A stretch of 64,000 nt of DNA. It comes from Psychromonas aquimarina ATCC BAA-1526 (GTDB taxonomy: Bacteria > Pseudomonadota > Gammaproteobacteria > Enterobacterales > Psychromonadaceae). A program made the translations under genes and the position numbers. Location: NCBI RefSeq assembly GCF_000428725.1, contig NZ_KE386792.1, forward strand, positions 364,234-428,233. Reading direction: 5' to 3'. Under the pieces are notes generated by a model. That model ran no database searches. It was not told where the DNA came from and was given only the letters and a program-made list of their open reading frames with translations. Below are positions 1 through 7,822 of the stretch, piece after piece. Numbering within the stretch: the stretch's first letter is position 1; every line of letters begins with the position of its first letter.

Positions 1-361
1 GCACAGCAAATAACTGAAAGTGAATTGCTGGAAATAAAAACTTACTGCCGACTAATTTTCCTAACCAATTGACCTCCAGTTTTTGGTCAGTATGGAGAAA
101 ACGTTTCATCGAACCTAGGGAGTTAGTAAGCACACCGCCAACCATATCCAATGCAAGGGCACTTGCGACAACAATTTGAAGAATAGTCCACCCTAAATTC
201 TGCCATGACAGGAAATACAGCACGACAGGTGCAATCAATGCGGCATAGTTCGCAATGGCACTCTCTGCCTTTGTCGAACCAAACCCTGCTGTAAAGCTAA
301 ATTTTCCTGTGCATGCCCAGTCAATAGGGGCATTTTTTATCGTTATTTGATCTTTTGACAT
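1..361 (-). CDS. Membrane protein of unknown function (partial, runs off the window start)
   Basis: An open frame runs on the minus strand from an ATG at 361 to the edge of the window, so only the first 120 residues are seen. The start has a good ribosome binding site (CCGGAG, six bases upstream). The fragment begins MSKDQITIKNAPIDW and contains at least one clear hydrophobic stretch around residues 40-75, so it is probably an integral membrane protein; I do not recognise the family. It is divergent from a TetR-type regulator, and three copies of one palindrome lie between them, which suggests that it is the regulator's target. Function is not assigned. Confidence 0.7.
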   Translation of the reverse strand, partial: MSKDQITIKNAPIDWACTGKFSFTAGFGSTKAESAIANYAALIAPVVLYFLSWQNLGWTILQIVVASALALDMVGGVLTNSLGSMKRFLHTDQKLEVNWLGKLVGSKFLFPAIHFQLFAV

Positions 362-457
362 GATTTACTCCGGTACTTGTTAAATATTCATTAGGTTGCG
401 CTTTTGTCGTATGAAAGTAGGGATTGGTTAGCCGTCTTTCACAACAACAAAAACTTT

Positions 458-593
458 ATAGTCCACTCGGACCAAATAATATTACTCTATATTTTTGCTG
501 TCAACCTTTTTAGTCCACCCGGTCCAAATAATCAAAGCAACATTTTGTAAAGTAGACTTTTTACTAGTGCTAACTTATAGTCCACTCGGACTT
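458..593. promoter_or_regulatory. Three copies of a TetR-type palindromic operator
   Basis: The core GTCC-N4-GGAC occurs at 461-472, 513-524 (variant GTCCACCCGGTC) and 580-591. All three are preceded by T/A-rich bases ending in TAG, and the first two are followed by CAAATAAT. They fill the spacer between the divergent membrane gene (start 361) and the TetR gene (start 607); the third lies just before the TetR ribosome binding site at 596-602. This is the usual arrangement for autoregulation plus control of the divergent gene. Binding is inferred from position and symmetry. Confidence 0.75.
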
Positions 594-606
594 TTAAGGA
601 GGAGTT

Positions 607-1149
607 ATGCCGAAAATTGTAGATCATGAAGCTTATCGTCAAGAGCTAGCTTTAAAAGCAGTCGATGTATTTTCTGAGCACGGATTTAACGGGCTTGGTA
701 TGCGGGGGATTGCTGAAGCGCTGGGGGTATCTAAAAGCGCACTTTATCATTACTTTCCCAGCAAAGAAGAGTTGTTTACCGCTTGTACAGAGTTGGTCTT
801 ACAACCTCACAGCCTCTATGGAGTCCCAGAAGGAAGCGATCTTCCAGAGGATAAAGAACAGGCAATTACTGGATTGCTCTCTGCCCTAGACAGCCGGTTT
901 CAAGGCGAAATGGTAGTGTTACTCGATTACGTAAAGAACAGAGACACAAAAGATGTCGCAAACGACACTTTGCTTAGAATGGCAGATAATCAATTTATCT
1001 CTGAGTTGACCAAATTAGTCGGCGAGTCTAACGCTAGTCAAGCTTACGCACTTTTGTTTGGTGGTTTGATGTTAAGGCTGTTGAACGGCAAGCAGACTGA
1101 AATTGAGGAGATTGCTTCCTGGATATCAGCGCTCTCTGTAAATGAGTAG
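607..1149 (+). CDS. TetR/AcrR family transcriptional regulator
   Basis: A 180-residue protein with the N-terminal TetR helix-turn-helix at about residues 10-55; the stretch GMRGIAEALGVSKSALYHYF is the typical recognition region followed by the Y-H-Y-F-P-S-K-E motif. The C-terminal ligand domain is short and not diagnostic, so the inducer is unknown. The ATG at 607 follows a strong AAGGAGG. Three matching palindromes immediately upstream suggest that it represses itself and the divergent membrane gene. A typical regulator of an efflux or detoxification function, but the target gene is cut off. Confidence 0.93.
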   Translation: MPKIVDHEAYRQELALKAVDVFSEHGFNGLGMRGIAEALGVSKSALYHYFPSKEELFTACTELVLQPHSLYGVPEGSDLPEDKEQAITGLLSALDSRFQGEMVVLLDYVKNRDTKDVANDTLLRMADNQFISELTKLVGESNASQAYALLFGGLMLRLLNGKQTEIEEIASWISALSVNE

Positions 1150-1270
1150 ACTAAATCATCTATTTACGGCGCAAACTTGAAAAGGTGGAGAATTTGATAG
1201 GCAGAAAATTTTAGTGCACAGGTTGTCGCTATGATTACATAGTTCAGATTAACGCCAATAAAACACCACG

Positions 1271-1291
1271 CTCGCTTTTCCCGAAAGCGAG
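1271..1291. other. Short perfect hairpin, no U-tract
   Basis: CTCGCTTT and AAAGCGAG form an 8-bp stem around a 5-base loop in the spacer between the TetR gene and the Lrp gene (both end here). It lacks a T-run on either side, so it is at best a weak bidirectional terminator for the two convergent genes. Confidence 0.35.
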
Positions 1292-1361
1292 CCGGATAAT
1301 TTAAATTGTTAAGATCCAAAACCTGCAGAGCCGTACTTAAGCATATTGACCAGCAGAACAC

Positions 1362-1838
1362 TCAATCCAGCGGCAGTTCGGTCTTTTTGACTACCTCTCT
1401 TAATACAAAACTAGAATGTACACCGGTAACCCCTTCTAACTTGGTTAAATGCCCGAGTAAAAACTTCTCGTAATGCTCCATATCACGCACCACCACTTTT
1501 AACAAAAAATCAGCCGTCTGCCCGGTTACAATCAGACATTCCAGTACCTCAGGTAAAGCGGCAATCGCACGTTCAAAGTTATCAAAACGGTCCGGTGTAT
1601 GGCGGTCCATTGAAATACCAATCATGGCAGTTAATTTTAAGCCTAGTACCGCGGGCTTCAATAAAGTGACATGTTTGTCGATTAGTCCTGATTCCTCCAG
1701 ACGTTTAACACGGCGTGAACAGGGTGTTGGTGATAAACCAACACTGTCGGCTAACTCTAGGTTACTGATACGCGCATTCCCCTGCATCAGCTTAAGAATT
1801 TTCTTGTCAGTACGGTCTAATTTGATTACTTCCTGCAT
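1362..1838 (-). CDS. Lrp/AsnC family transcriptional regulator
   Basis: A 158-residue protein of normal Lrp length. The N-terminal winged helix-turn-helix spans about residues 8-60 (LDRTDKKILKLMQ, then NLELADSVGLSPTPCSRRV), followed by the RAM/effector domain (residues 70-150) with the usual G-x-x-D-F-L segment. It is divergent from the 2-isopropylmalate synthase gene at 2086, which suggests feedback control of leucine synthesis, as is well known for Lrp-type regulators. It could equally be a local amino-acid-responsive paralogue and not global Lrp. Confidence 0.93.
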   Translation of the reverse strand: MQEVIKLDRTDKKILKLMQGNARISNLELADSVGLSPTPCSRRVKRLEESGLIDKHVTLLKPAVLGLKLTAMIGISMDRHTPDRFDNFERAIAALPEVLECLIVTGQTADFLLKVVVRDMEHYEKFLLGHLTKLEGVTGVHSSFVLREVVKKTELPLD

Positions 1839-1970
1839 ACTATTTTACCTATATGGTCATTTTCACTAACAATAGCACATTACCTAGTGAGTTGTTGCAT
1901 AAACAGGTTGAATTTAGAGTTACTTTGCAACCACTCTCTACGCCGTTCGTTCTATAGTTAACACATGGAT

Positions 1971-2033
1971 AGCGAGCGAAGTTTCTAACCGGAAACGGGC
2001 GGTAATACCCTTACAATGGTGCACCAACTCGCT
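1971..2033 (+). promoter_or_regulatory. Possible structured leader or operator upstream of leuA
   Basis: AGCGAG at 1971-1976 is complementary to CTCGCT at 2028-2033. The enclosed segment has further pairing options (ACCG with CGGT near 1988-2003; GGG with CCC near 1998-2010). It also holds the perfect 10-bp palindrome TGGTGCACCA at 2017-2026. The stretch ends about 50 bases before the leuA start. It does not match a riboswitch class I can name, and could be an Lrp-type DNA target instead. Confidence 0.35.
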
Positions 2034-2085
2034 AATTCATTCCTCTAAACATCTCCGCTGCTGAAGCTCTAAAAGGAAATGACTC

Positions 2086-3825
2086 GTGTCTAATATCTCT
2101 AACATCCACGCTAGTTTTAATCATAAAAAATACCGCGCCTATGCTCCAGTTCAAAAAGCGGACAGACGCTGGCCTAATCAAATTATTGAAGCAGCGCCTC
2201 AGTGGTGCAGTGTTGATCTGCGCGATGGTAATCAAGCTCTGATTGAACCTATGAGTCCAAGCCAGAAGCTGGATATGTTTAAACTGTTAGTAGATGTGGG
2301 GTTTAAAGAGATCGAAGTCGGTTTTCCCGCGGCATCGGCACCTGATTTTGATTTTGTGCGCCAGCTGATTGAACAGGATTTAATTCCAGACGATGTCACT
2401 ATCCAGGTATTAACCCAGGCACGCAAGCCTTTAATAGCGCGTAGCTTTGAAGCTTTAAAAGGCGCCAGAAAAGCCATTGTGCATTTATATAATTCAACCT
2501 CAACGGTACAGCGCGAGCAGGTATTTAAAAAATCGCGCGATGAAATTAAAGCAATTGCTGTACAGGGCGCACAATGGGTGCGTGATTTTGCGATTGCTCA
2601 GCCCGAAACAAGCTGGTCATTTCAATATTCACCCGAGAGTTTTACCGGCACCGAAATGGATTATGCCCTGGAGGTTTGTGATGCCGTTATTAATGTCTGG
2701 CAGCCGACACCTGAAAACAAGGTGATTATCAATTTACCCGCGACGGTTGAGGCATCAACGCCTAATGTCTACGCAGACCAGATTGAATGGATGTGTGACA
2801 ATATCAGCTCTCGTCAGTCAGTGACCATCAGTTTACATACTCACAACGACCGCGGCTGCGGCGTAGCTGCCGCTGAACTGGGCGTACTGGCCGGTGCGGA
2901 TCGTATCGAAGGCACATTACTGGGCAACGGCGAGCGTACCGGTAATATGGATATCGTTACTATGGCAATGAATATATATAGTCAAGGCATTGATCCGGAA
3001 CTAAATTTTGCTGATATGGACCGTATTATTGCAACCGTTGAGCGCTGCACGCAGTTAGCAGTACACCCACGTCATGCCTACGCAGGTGAATTAGTTTTTG
3101 CCGCTTTCTCCGGCAGCCATCAGGATGCAATTAATAAATGTATGGCGATTGATGCGGCGAAGCGGATCCATGATCCGCAGGCACACTGGCAGGTTGCTTA
3201 TCTGCCGATCGACCCGCGTGATTTAGGGCGAACTTATCAGCAGGTTATTCGTATCAACAGCCAGTCCGGCAAAGGCGGCGTGGCCTACGTACTAGAACAG
3301 GACTACGGTATTCAAATGCCGCGCTGGATGCAGGTCGACTTTAGTCCGCATGTGCAGCAGCATGCCGAAAATAGTGAAAGTGAAGTTTCATCGACTATTA
3401 TTCACGATATTTTTTCCAATACTTATTTAGCACCGCAGCAAAGCGCAAGTATCAACAGCTACAGCCTTAACCGTCAAGGTAATAAAGATATGCTGCAGGC
3501 ACAAATAGCCTCTGTTAACGGCTCAGTGACAATTGACGGTCAAGGTAAAGGTGTACTGGATGCTTTTGTCAGAGGTTTAAGTGAATCAATCGAAACTGAG
3601 ATTGTATTAATCGACTATAACGAGCACGCCCTTCCAAGCAGAAAAGGGGCTGAAAATGAACAGGCCGAAGCGATGGCTTATGTTCAGCTAAGCATTCAAG
3701 GCGCGCGTTACTGCGCAGCGGCTAAATGCGATGATATAGTCAGCGCTTCTCTGCAGGCAGTACTTAACGCTGTTAGTCGAAGCGGAGCCGGTATAAAGCA
3801 GCACAGCAGTTTAAAATTAGCCTAG
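2086..3825 (+). CDS. leuA: 2-isopropylmalate synthase (LeuA, long class)
   Basis: A 579-residue enzyme that condenses acetyl-CoA with 2-oxoisovalerate, the first committed step of leucine synthesis. The HMGL-like TIM barrel covers about residues 30-310. It includes LRDGNQ (metal ligand Asp47), the conserved EVGFPAAS segment and LHTHNDRG (metal ligands His251 and His253). The C-terminal part (about 430-570) is the allosteric leucine-binding domain. Length and motifs fit the long LeuA2 class found in Corynebacterium and many marine gammaproteobacteria. The start is GTG with AAAAGGA at 2071-2077. No leuBCD genes follow, so it stands alone, opposite an Lrp-type regulator. Confidence 0.93.
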   Translation: MSNISNIHASFNHKKYRAYAPVQKADRRWPNQIIEAAPQWCSVDLRDGNQALIEPMSPSQKLDMFKLLVDVGFKEIEVGFPAASAPDFDFVRQLIEQDLIPDDVTIQVLTQARKPLIARSFEALKGARKAIVHLYNSTSTVQREQVFKKSRDEIKAIAVQGAQWVRDFAIAQPETSWSFQYSPESFTGTEMDYALEVCDAVINVWQPTPENKVIINLPATVEASTPNVYADQIEWMCDNISSRQSVTISLHTHNDRGCGVAAAELGVLAGADRIEGTLLGNGERTGNMDIVTMAMNIYSQGIDPELNFADMDRIIATVERCTQLAVHPRHAYAGELVFAAFSGSHQDAINKCMAIDAAKRIHDPQAHWQVAYLPIDPRDLGRTYQQVIRINSQSGKGGVAYVLEQDYGIQMPRWMQVDFSPHVQQHAENSESEVSSTIIHDIFSNTYLAPQQSASINSYSLNRQGNKDMLQAQIASVNGSVTIDGQGKGVLDAFVRGLSESIETEIVLIDYNEHALPSRKGAENEQAEAMAYVQLSIQGARYCAAAKCDDIVSASLQAVLNAVSRSGAGIKQHSSLKLA

Positions 3826-3859
3826 TGTAGACTGGTTAAAATGAATTATTACGTGTTTA

Positions 3860-3884
3860 TTTTCTGCCCTGTCTGGGCGGAAAA
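3860..3884. terminator. Bidirectional hairpin between leuA and the antitoxin-like gene
   Basis: TTTTCTGCCC and GGGCGGAAAA pair (one G-U) around the loop TGTCT. It lies between the convergent ends of leuA (3825) and the minus-strand gene ending at 3897, so it can serve both. The T and A runs are inside the stem. Confidence 0.6.
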
Positions 3885-3896
3885 CAAACACAATCT

Positions 3897-4430
3897 CTAA
3901 ATATCATCGTCATCAACCTCGATTTCAAGCTGGTCTTTAGACTCTTCCACTACAGCCGCTAACTCAAGATCTTCAAACATATCAATTAACAGCTCATGAG
4001 CATTACCTCTCATTGCATCTAATGACGCACTGAAAGTTACCAGGCCGGCGGCCGTTTTTATCTGCTCGTTTGGTATGCTGTCTGTGCCCTTATTCGCGGT
4101 TCTCATAAAATACTGCATATTTCCCACATCCCCGTCCATTAGAGAGTAAAGAGAACGGTAACAGTGTACTAATAACAGGCTAAGTTCACCTGCTTTAGAT
4201 TTAGGATCTATACCGCAGCGGGAGATGCTGGCAAAATCTTGACCGATAATCTCTTCTGTAACTTCTTTAGGGAGGCCAAGGCTCTCAGCAGCGTTTAATA
4301 CAGACTTAGCCAGTACTGTTTGAACGTTGGTATTTTTATGCTTACCGCACATGACTTCAGCTGTTTCGTTTGTCATGCCCTGCATATCAACGACAAAGTG
4401 CTCCGGACGTTCAATCTCGTTTTGTGACAT
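3897..4430 (-). CDS. Xre/MbcA/ParS-type toxin-binding domain protein (DUF2384-like), no partner toxin
   Basis: A 177-residue cytoplasmic protein. Residues about 85-150 resemble the MbcA/ParS/Xre toxin-binding fold: a helical stretch with LLVHCYRSLYSLMDGD, then NMQYFMRTANKGTDSIPN and a closing segment ending in SLDAMRG. In known systems this domain follows an Xre-type DNA-binding region and neutralises a RES or ParT NAD-targeting toxin. No RES-domain gene lies beside this one, and the N-terminus lacks an obvious HTH. The C-terminus is very acidic, ending in a D/E run. It may be an orphan antitoxin or a domesticated regulator. The start has a good GGAGG. Confidence 0.6.
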   Translation of the reverse strand: MSQNEIERPEHFVVDMQGMTNETAEVMCGKHKNTNVQTVLAKSVLNAAESLGLPKEVTEEIIGQDFASISRCGIDPKSKAGELSLLLVHCYRSLYSLMDGDVGNMQYFMRTANKGTDSIPNEQIKTAAGLVTFSASLDAMRGNAHELLIDMFEDLELAAVVEESKDQLEIEVDDDDI

Positions 4431-4497
4431 ATTAACCTCCGTTTCCTGCTTTAATTATAGCTGTATTCAAGGATCTGCCCGTATGGATTAATTACAG

Positions 4498-4596
4498 GAG
4501 TACCGGATAGTGCAGGATAAAACAGAAGAGGTATTAACGTCAGCAAGCCCCCTTAGAAATATGAATGGGGTAGAAAATTAAGCGGATATAAAGCAG
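4498..4596. repeat. Intergenic repeat, copy A (partner at 7677-7762)
   Basis: This stretch can be aligned with 7677-7762. Shared blocks include GAGTAC, ATAAAACAG, ATTAACGTC and TTAGAAATATGAAT, separated by small insertions. Both copies lie upstream of minus-strand genes, 68 and 136 bases before the chosen starts. Nature unknown. Confidence 0.55.
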
Positions 4597-4631
4597 AGAC
4601 AGCTTCGTTCATTTCCGAAGGTGTCTCTGCT
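4592..4631. terminator. Long stable hairpin downstream of the amide hydrolase gene
   Basis: AGCAGAGACA (4592-4601) pairs with TGTCTCTGCT (4622-4631), and inside it CTTCG (4603-4607) pairs with CGAAG (4616-4620), giving about 15 pairs with one G-G mismatch. On the minus strand it is followed by TTTATAT. Possible terminator for the hydrolase transcript that reads through the MITE, or part of the neighbouring repeat. Confidence 0.45.
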
Positions 4632-4677
4632 AACGCGAATGTCAAGCTTACATAACCTGCCGAGCAGAAACTCTAAC

Positions 4678-4875
4678 TAACCTGAGCTCGGGATAATGGG
4701 CATTAAAGAACATTAAATTAACCTTATAATTCACAGTGTTAGATTCAATGCCGAAATTTTTGTTCCTATCAAGGCAAGTTTGTAAAGTAATAGCAGGCTA
4801 TTACAAGCAAACTTAACGCAGAGAGGGACGAAAAGAGCGGTATTGAGGAATGTCGCTTATCCCGAATTCAGGTTA
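4678..4875. mobile_element. MITE-like element with 19-bp terminal inverted repeats
   Basis: TAACCTGAGCTCGGGATAA at 4678-4696 is the inverse of TTATCCCGAATTCAGGTTA at 4857-4875 with two mismatches. The 198-bp element has no coding frame and contains an internal hairpin (GTAATAG / CTATTAC within AAGTTTG / CAAACTT, near 4780-4812). Its right end overlaps the stop codon of the hydrolase gene (TAA at 4875-4873). Size and structure are those of a non-autonomous miniature transposable element. Confidence 0.75.
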
Positions 4876-6000
4876 ACTAGCTGGTGTAATATTTTCGATC
4901 TCTTGAGCTTTGTTTTTGTCTAAAACAAGATGCCTGATCCCGTCTTCATTATCAGAGAAATCAATTTTATTAAGATCGACCATTCTCACCTTACGGTTGT
5001 TCTGGGTGTGATAATAATATTTAAGATTTTTACTGTCAGCAGCCGTTGTCCAGATAGTTGAACTTCTCATCCCTTTTAACAACTCAGGATCAGCATCCGG
5101 GCCTTCTGCAGCGCCCAGCGGCAGGTTAAAGTTATCCATAATGCGGAACACTTCATATATAGTTTCATCACCGTCTGAAGTATTCCTCGCAGTTTGAGTA
5201 AACGCTGTAGCACGAACAAAACGAGAAGGAGGCGTAAAATCACCAGGCATGCTAAGGAAACCACTTCCCGCTCCAATAGGTGAAAAGTCTAAGTTTTCCA
5301 GTTGCTTGGTTGGCAGTGAAACTGCTGACAAATTAATATAGTTACGCAGGTTTGTCATATGCCAGTCAAAGGCCGGGCTATTTGTCAGTACCCGCAGCGG
5401 GTTATCAAAAATGGTTAATTCCCCTTTCAAATATTCAACGACAATCGCTTTGCCGCTCGGTTCAATCACTGAAAGGTGAATTGGTGCGGCAATATTACCC
5501 AGAGCAGGCTCTGGAATTGGTACAACTCTAATATCCTCTAGTCCTTTACTTACTGCATCGACAGTTGAAAACATAGTAAGAACATAATTAGCTAATTCCA
5601 GTGGTCCCACAGAACGATCAGCGGAATCAGGCTCATACTCTTGATACTCCGCAAAACCAGGATGGTATAGCACCCCCACAACCAGGCCTTTTTCATTCAT
5701 TCCGTCGGTTAAATAATCCTTTTCCAAGGCATCCAGTGCAACGGCTCCGTATCGCGCTTTCCATTTGAGCCCCGCTTTACCATCAGGCGTATGTGCCGTA
5801 AATTCATGGCCTCGTGGAACGATTGCAACTCTCGAATTCAGATCAAAAGCTCCCCACTCCATCGTTCTGCCGTATACCACCGCACCATCATCTGCCTTTA
5901 ATGCAATGCTGGTACAGGCAAGTGCTGTACTGGTGCTGAAAGCAGGGATAAGTAATCCTATCAGCCCTATTTTTTTTACAGTTCTTTTTACAATATTCAT
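4873..6000 (-). CDS. Linear amide C-N hydrolase, choloylglycine hydrolase family (secreted)
   Basis: A 375-residue Ntn-hydrolase. A signal peptide (residues 1-28, ending in TALA) precedes Cys29, which becomes the N-terminal nucleophile after cleavage; the following VVYGRTMEW segment is typical of penicillin V acylases and bile salt hydrolases. Later conserved features include the NEKGL region and LRVLTNSPAFDWH. Members hydrolyse amide bonds such as penicillin V, conjugated bile salts or acyl-homoserine lactones. In a marine bacterium the natural substrate may be an N-acyl signal, but this is inference. The stop codon falls inside the end of a MITE-like element, so the last residues may differ from relatives. 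Confidence 0.88.
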   Translation of the reverse strand: MNIVKRTVKKIGLIGLLIPAFSTSTALACTSIALKADDGAVVYGRTMEWGAFDLNSRVAIVPRGHEFTAHTPDGKAGLKWKARYGAVALDALEKDYLTDGMNEKGLVVGVLYHPGFAEYQEYEPDSADRSVGPLELANYVLTMFSTVDAVSKGLEDIRVVPIPEPALGNIAAPIHLSVIEPSGKAIVVEYLKGELTIFDNPLRVLTNSPAFDWHMTNLRNYINLSAVSLPTKQLENLDFSPIGAGSGFLSMPGDFTPPSRFVRATAFTQTARNTSDGDETIYEVFRIMDNFNLPLGAAEGPDADPELLKGMRSSTIWTTAADSKNLKYYYHTQNNRKVRMVDLNKIDFSDNEDGIRHLVLDKNKAQEIENITPAS

Positions 6001-6145
6001 AAAACTTTTCCTCTATAGATAAAATAATTTATCAGGTTGCATTATAGGAACTCAATACCGCATAAAACTAAGCTGCATCATATATTTACAGCAGGTATCA
6101 AACTTAATATCACGACCAGACTGGCGCACATCAACAAGCCGCACC

Positions 6146-6538
6146 TTAATTGCGATTTTTTGTTTTAATAAAACTCTGCCGTATCAAAAGAATAAATCCA
6201 GCAGCTCCAACGCTGTTTACAGCGATCCCTGCATATCGCCAGAACTCTGAGGGCCAGTTATCTGCTGTCAGAGTGACTGCAGAATAAACAGCAAAAAATG
6301 CCGACGTTACAGCAAGTAAAGAAAGGGCACAGTAGCTTCTCTGAAAACCTCTATTTAACGATGTCCACATTCCTGACCAGGTCAGTACGAGAATTACAAT
6401 CAAAAGTAATGATGCTGTTGGACCAATTGACTGATATCCCAGACTAATTTGTATTACACCTATCAGATTCCAGATAATGCATAACAGTAAATGCGCTGCC
6501 TGAACCTTATAAGCGGGCTGATATAAACTTAATAACAT
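6146..6538 (-). CDS. Small integral membrane protein, unknown function
   Basis: About 130 residues with four hydrophobic segments (roughly residues 12-32, 38-58, 66-86 and 95-120 of the chosen protein), so a compact inner-membrane protein. I chose the ATG at 6538 because it has GGAGGGAG eight bases upstream; an ATG 24 bases further out (6562) lacks a good site. A short basic tail ends the protein. It lies between the hydrolase and a LysR regulator on the same strand. I do not recognise the family. Confidence 0.7.
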   Translation of the reverse strand: MLLSLYQPAYKVQAAHLLLCIIWNLIGVIQISLGYQSIGPTASLLLIVILVLTWSGMWTSLNRGFQRSYCALSLLAVTSAFFAVYSAVTLTADNWPSEFWRYAGIAVNSVGAAGFILLIRQSFIKTKNRN

Positions 6539-6607
6539 ATGTACTCCCTCCAGATGGGCCACTCTAATTTAGCCTGCGTATGGAAGCAAAACACAATCTG
6601 TTATTTA

Positions 6608-6637
6608 AGGGGGGATTTTCCCCCGCTAAAACGGGGT
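6608..6637 (-). terminator. GC-rich hairpins downstream of the LysR gene
   Basis: The segment contains two overlapping stems on the minus strand: CCCCG/CGGGG and GGGGG/CCCCC, the latter followed by TTAAAT. Just past the end of the LysR gene (6657), so a plausible terminator, although the U-tract is poor. Confidence 0.45.
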
Positions 6638-6656
6638 GAAATAACTTTATCGTTTA

Positions 6657-7541
6657 TCAGGAGAGGTTCGCCAGTAATGACTGAATATTATCTATCAGCC
6701 AGCGCTTAGCTTTACCTGTTGTCTGACCATGATGCCAGACGAGAATACGCCTGACGATGAGAGGATCTGTAGTATCAATATGAACAGGAAAAAAATGCTC
6801 TGACTCGGGGGGAATGTCATCCTTCGTTCCCAATGTCCAGGAGTTTTTCTGCCCGATTATCTGCAGCGCACACTCTCGGGAAAATACCCGGCGCATATTT
6901 TCAAATCTGTCGCTGCGAAATATTCTTTCCAGATCCGGATACACCAGAAGTGGTATTTCTCGCAGTTCATTGTGTTTAATCAGACTCGTTTTTACTTTAG
7001 GGTCCTTGCTGTTTATCAATCCGATTAGCTCTACATTATCAATGTGCAACACATGAAAATCTTCTGGAAGATTGTGGTTTTTAAATAACCGGATGTTCAG
7101 ATCGGTTTCACCTTCTGCAAGAGCTGCATCTAACTCTAATGTTGGAAGCCGTTTCCAGTGAAGCCGTAATGAAGGAAAAATAAGAGCGATTTGAGCATCA
7201 ATACCAGCAAGCTCTCTGGTAGAAGTAAAGCTGTCTATGCCAATAGTCAGCTCCGACTCTAAATTGGCAGACAGGTTACTGCTGAACTGACAGAAGGACT
7301 GATAATTCTCCAGCAGGGTTCGTGCTCTTCTGTATAAAGCATCCCCTTCCGGGGTGATGGATATAGCACGTCCGTTTCGCTCAAAAAGTGTAATACCAAG
7401 GTCAATCTCCAGATTTGAAACAGCCTGCCCTATAGAGCTGCGATCACGCCCGAGATGTCGTCCCGCAGCTGTAAAAGAGCCCTTTTCAACAACAGTGGTA
7501 AAGTAGTATAAATGTTCAATATTCGGGGATACCATAGCCAT
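6657..7541 (-). CDS. LysR family transcriptional regulator
   Basis: About 294 residues from the ATG at 7541, which has AAGGTG suitably placed; the frame is open to 7598 but that region is an unlikely extension. The N-terminal HTH spans about residues 5-65 (YYFTTVVEKGSFTAAGRHLG, then RDRSSIGQAVSNLE), followed by the effector-binding domain with the usual two alpha/beta lobes. No target is obvious: the neighbours on both sides are transcribed in the same direction and there is no divergent partner nearby. The effector cannot be predicted. Confidence 0.93.
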   Translation of the reverse strand: MAMVSPNIEHLYYFTTVVEKGSFTAAGRHLGRDRSSIGQAVSNLEIDLGITLFERNGRAISITPEGDALYRRARTLLENYQSFCQFSSNLSANLESELTIGIDSFTSTRELAGIDAQIALIFPSLRLHWKRLPTLELDAALAEGETDLNIRLFKNHNLPEDFHVLHIDNVELIGLINSKDPKVKTSLIKHNELREIPLLVYPDLERIFRSDRFENMRRVFSRECALQIIGQKNSWTLGTKDDIPPESEHFFPVHIDTTDPLIVRRILVWHHGQTTGKAKRWLIDNIQSLLANLS

Positions 7542-7676
7542 ACCCGGCACCTTTGCATGGAGATAATTTATTTGTTTATAGCAGAGTAAGATCAACATGT
7601 ATAGCTTAGGAAATTATCGAACATTGTTGACTTTCAGATCACTTATCACGGCAGTTGTCGAGCCATGTAAAATCGA

Positions 7677-7762
7677 GAGTACAGGGATATTACAAAATAA
7701 AACAGAGGAGTCATTAACGTCTTAGAAATATGAATTAAACGAAAATTAATTAGATAAAAAGG
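7677..7762. repeat. Intergenic repeat, copy B (partner at 4498-4596)
   Basis: Second copy of the repeat described at 4498-4596, lacking about 11 bases after ATTAACGTC. It lies upstream of the LysR gene and downstream of the secreted-protein gene at 7823. Its role is unknown. Confidence 0.55.
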
Positions 7763-7781
7763 CTTCATATACACTCTCTTA

Positions 7782-7813
7782 CACTCTCTGTTTATATAAC
7801 AAAACAGAGAGTG
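7782..7813 (-). terminator. Hairpin downstream of the secreted-protein gene
   Basis: CACTCTCTGTTT (7782-7793) and AAACAGAGAGTG (7802-7813) form a perfect 12-bp stem with an 8-base loop, directly after the stop of the minus-strand gene ending at 7823. The left arm's ACACTCTCT is also present as an adjacent direct copy at 7771-7779. There is no strong U-tract. Confidence 0.6.
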
Positions 7814-7822
7814 CGTTTAAGT

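Noticed and set aside
1164-1361. Open frame of 65 codons on the minus strand between the TetR and Lrp genes
   Set aside because: No ribosome binding site and no recognisable domain; the region reads as intergenic DNA with a hairpin.
2016-2048. Ten-codon frame (MVHQLANSFL) in the leuA leader as a possible attenuation leader peptide
   Set aside because: Only two Leu codons, not consecutive, no good ribosome binding site and no following terminator/antiterminator pair.
3897-4430. Complete type II toxin-antitoxin pair
   Set aside because: Only the antitoxin-like half is present; the neighbours are leuA and a hydrolase, not a RES toxin.
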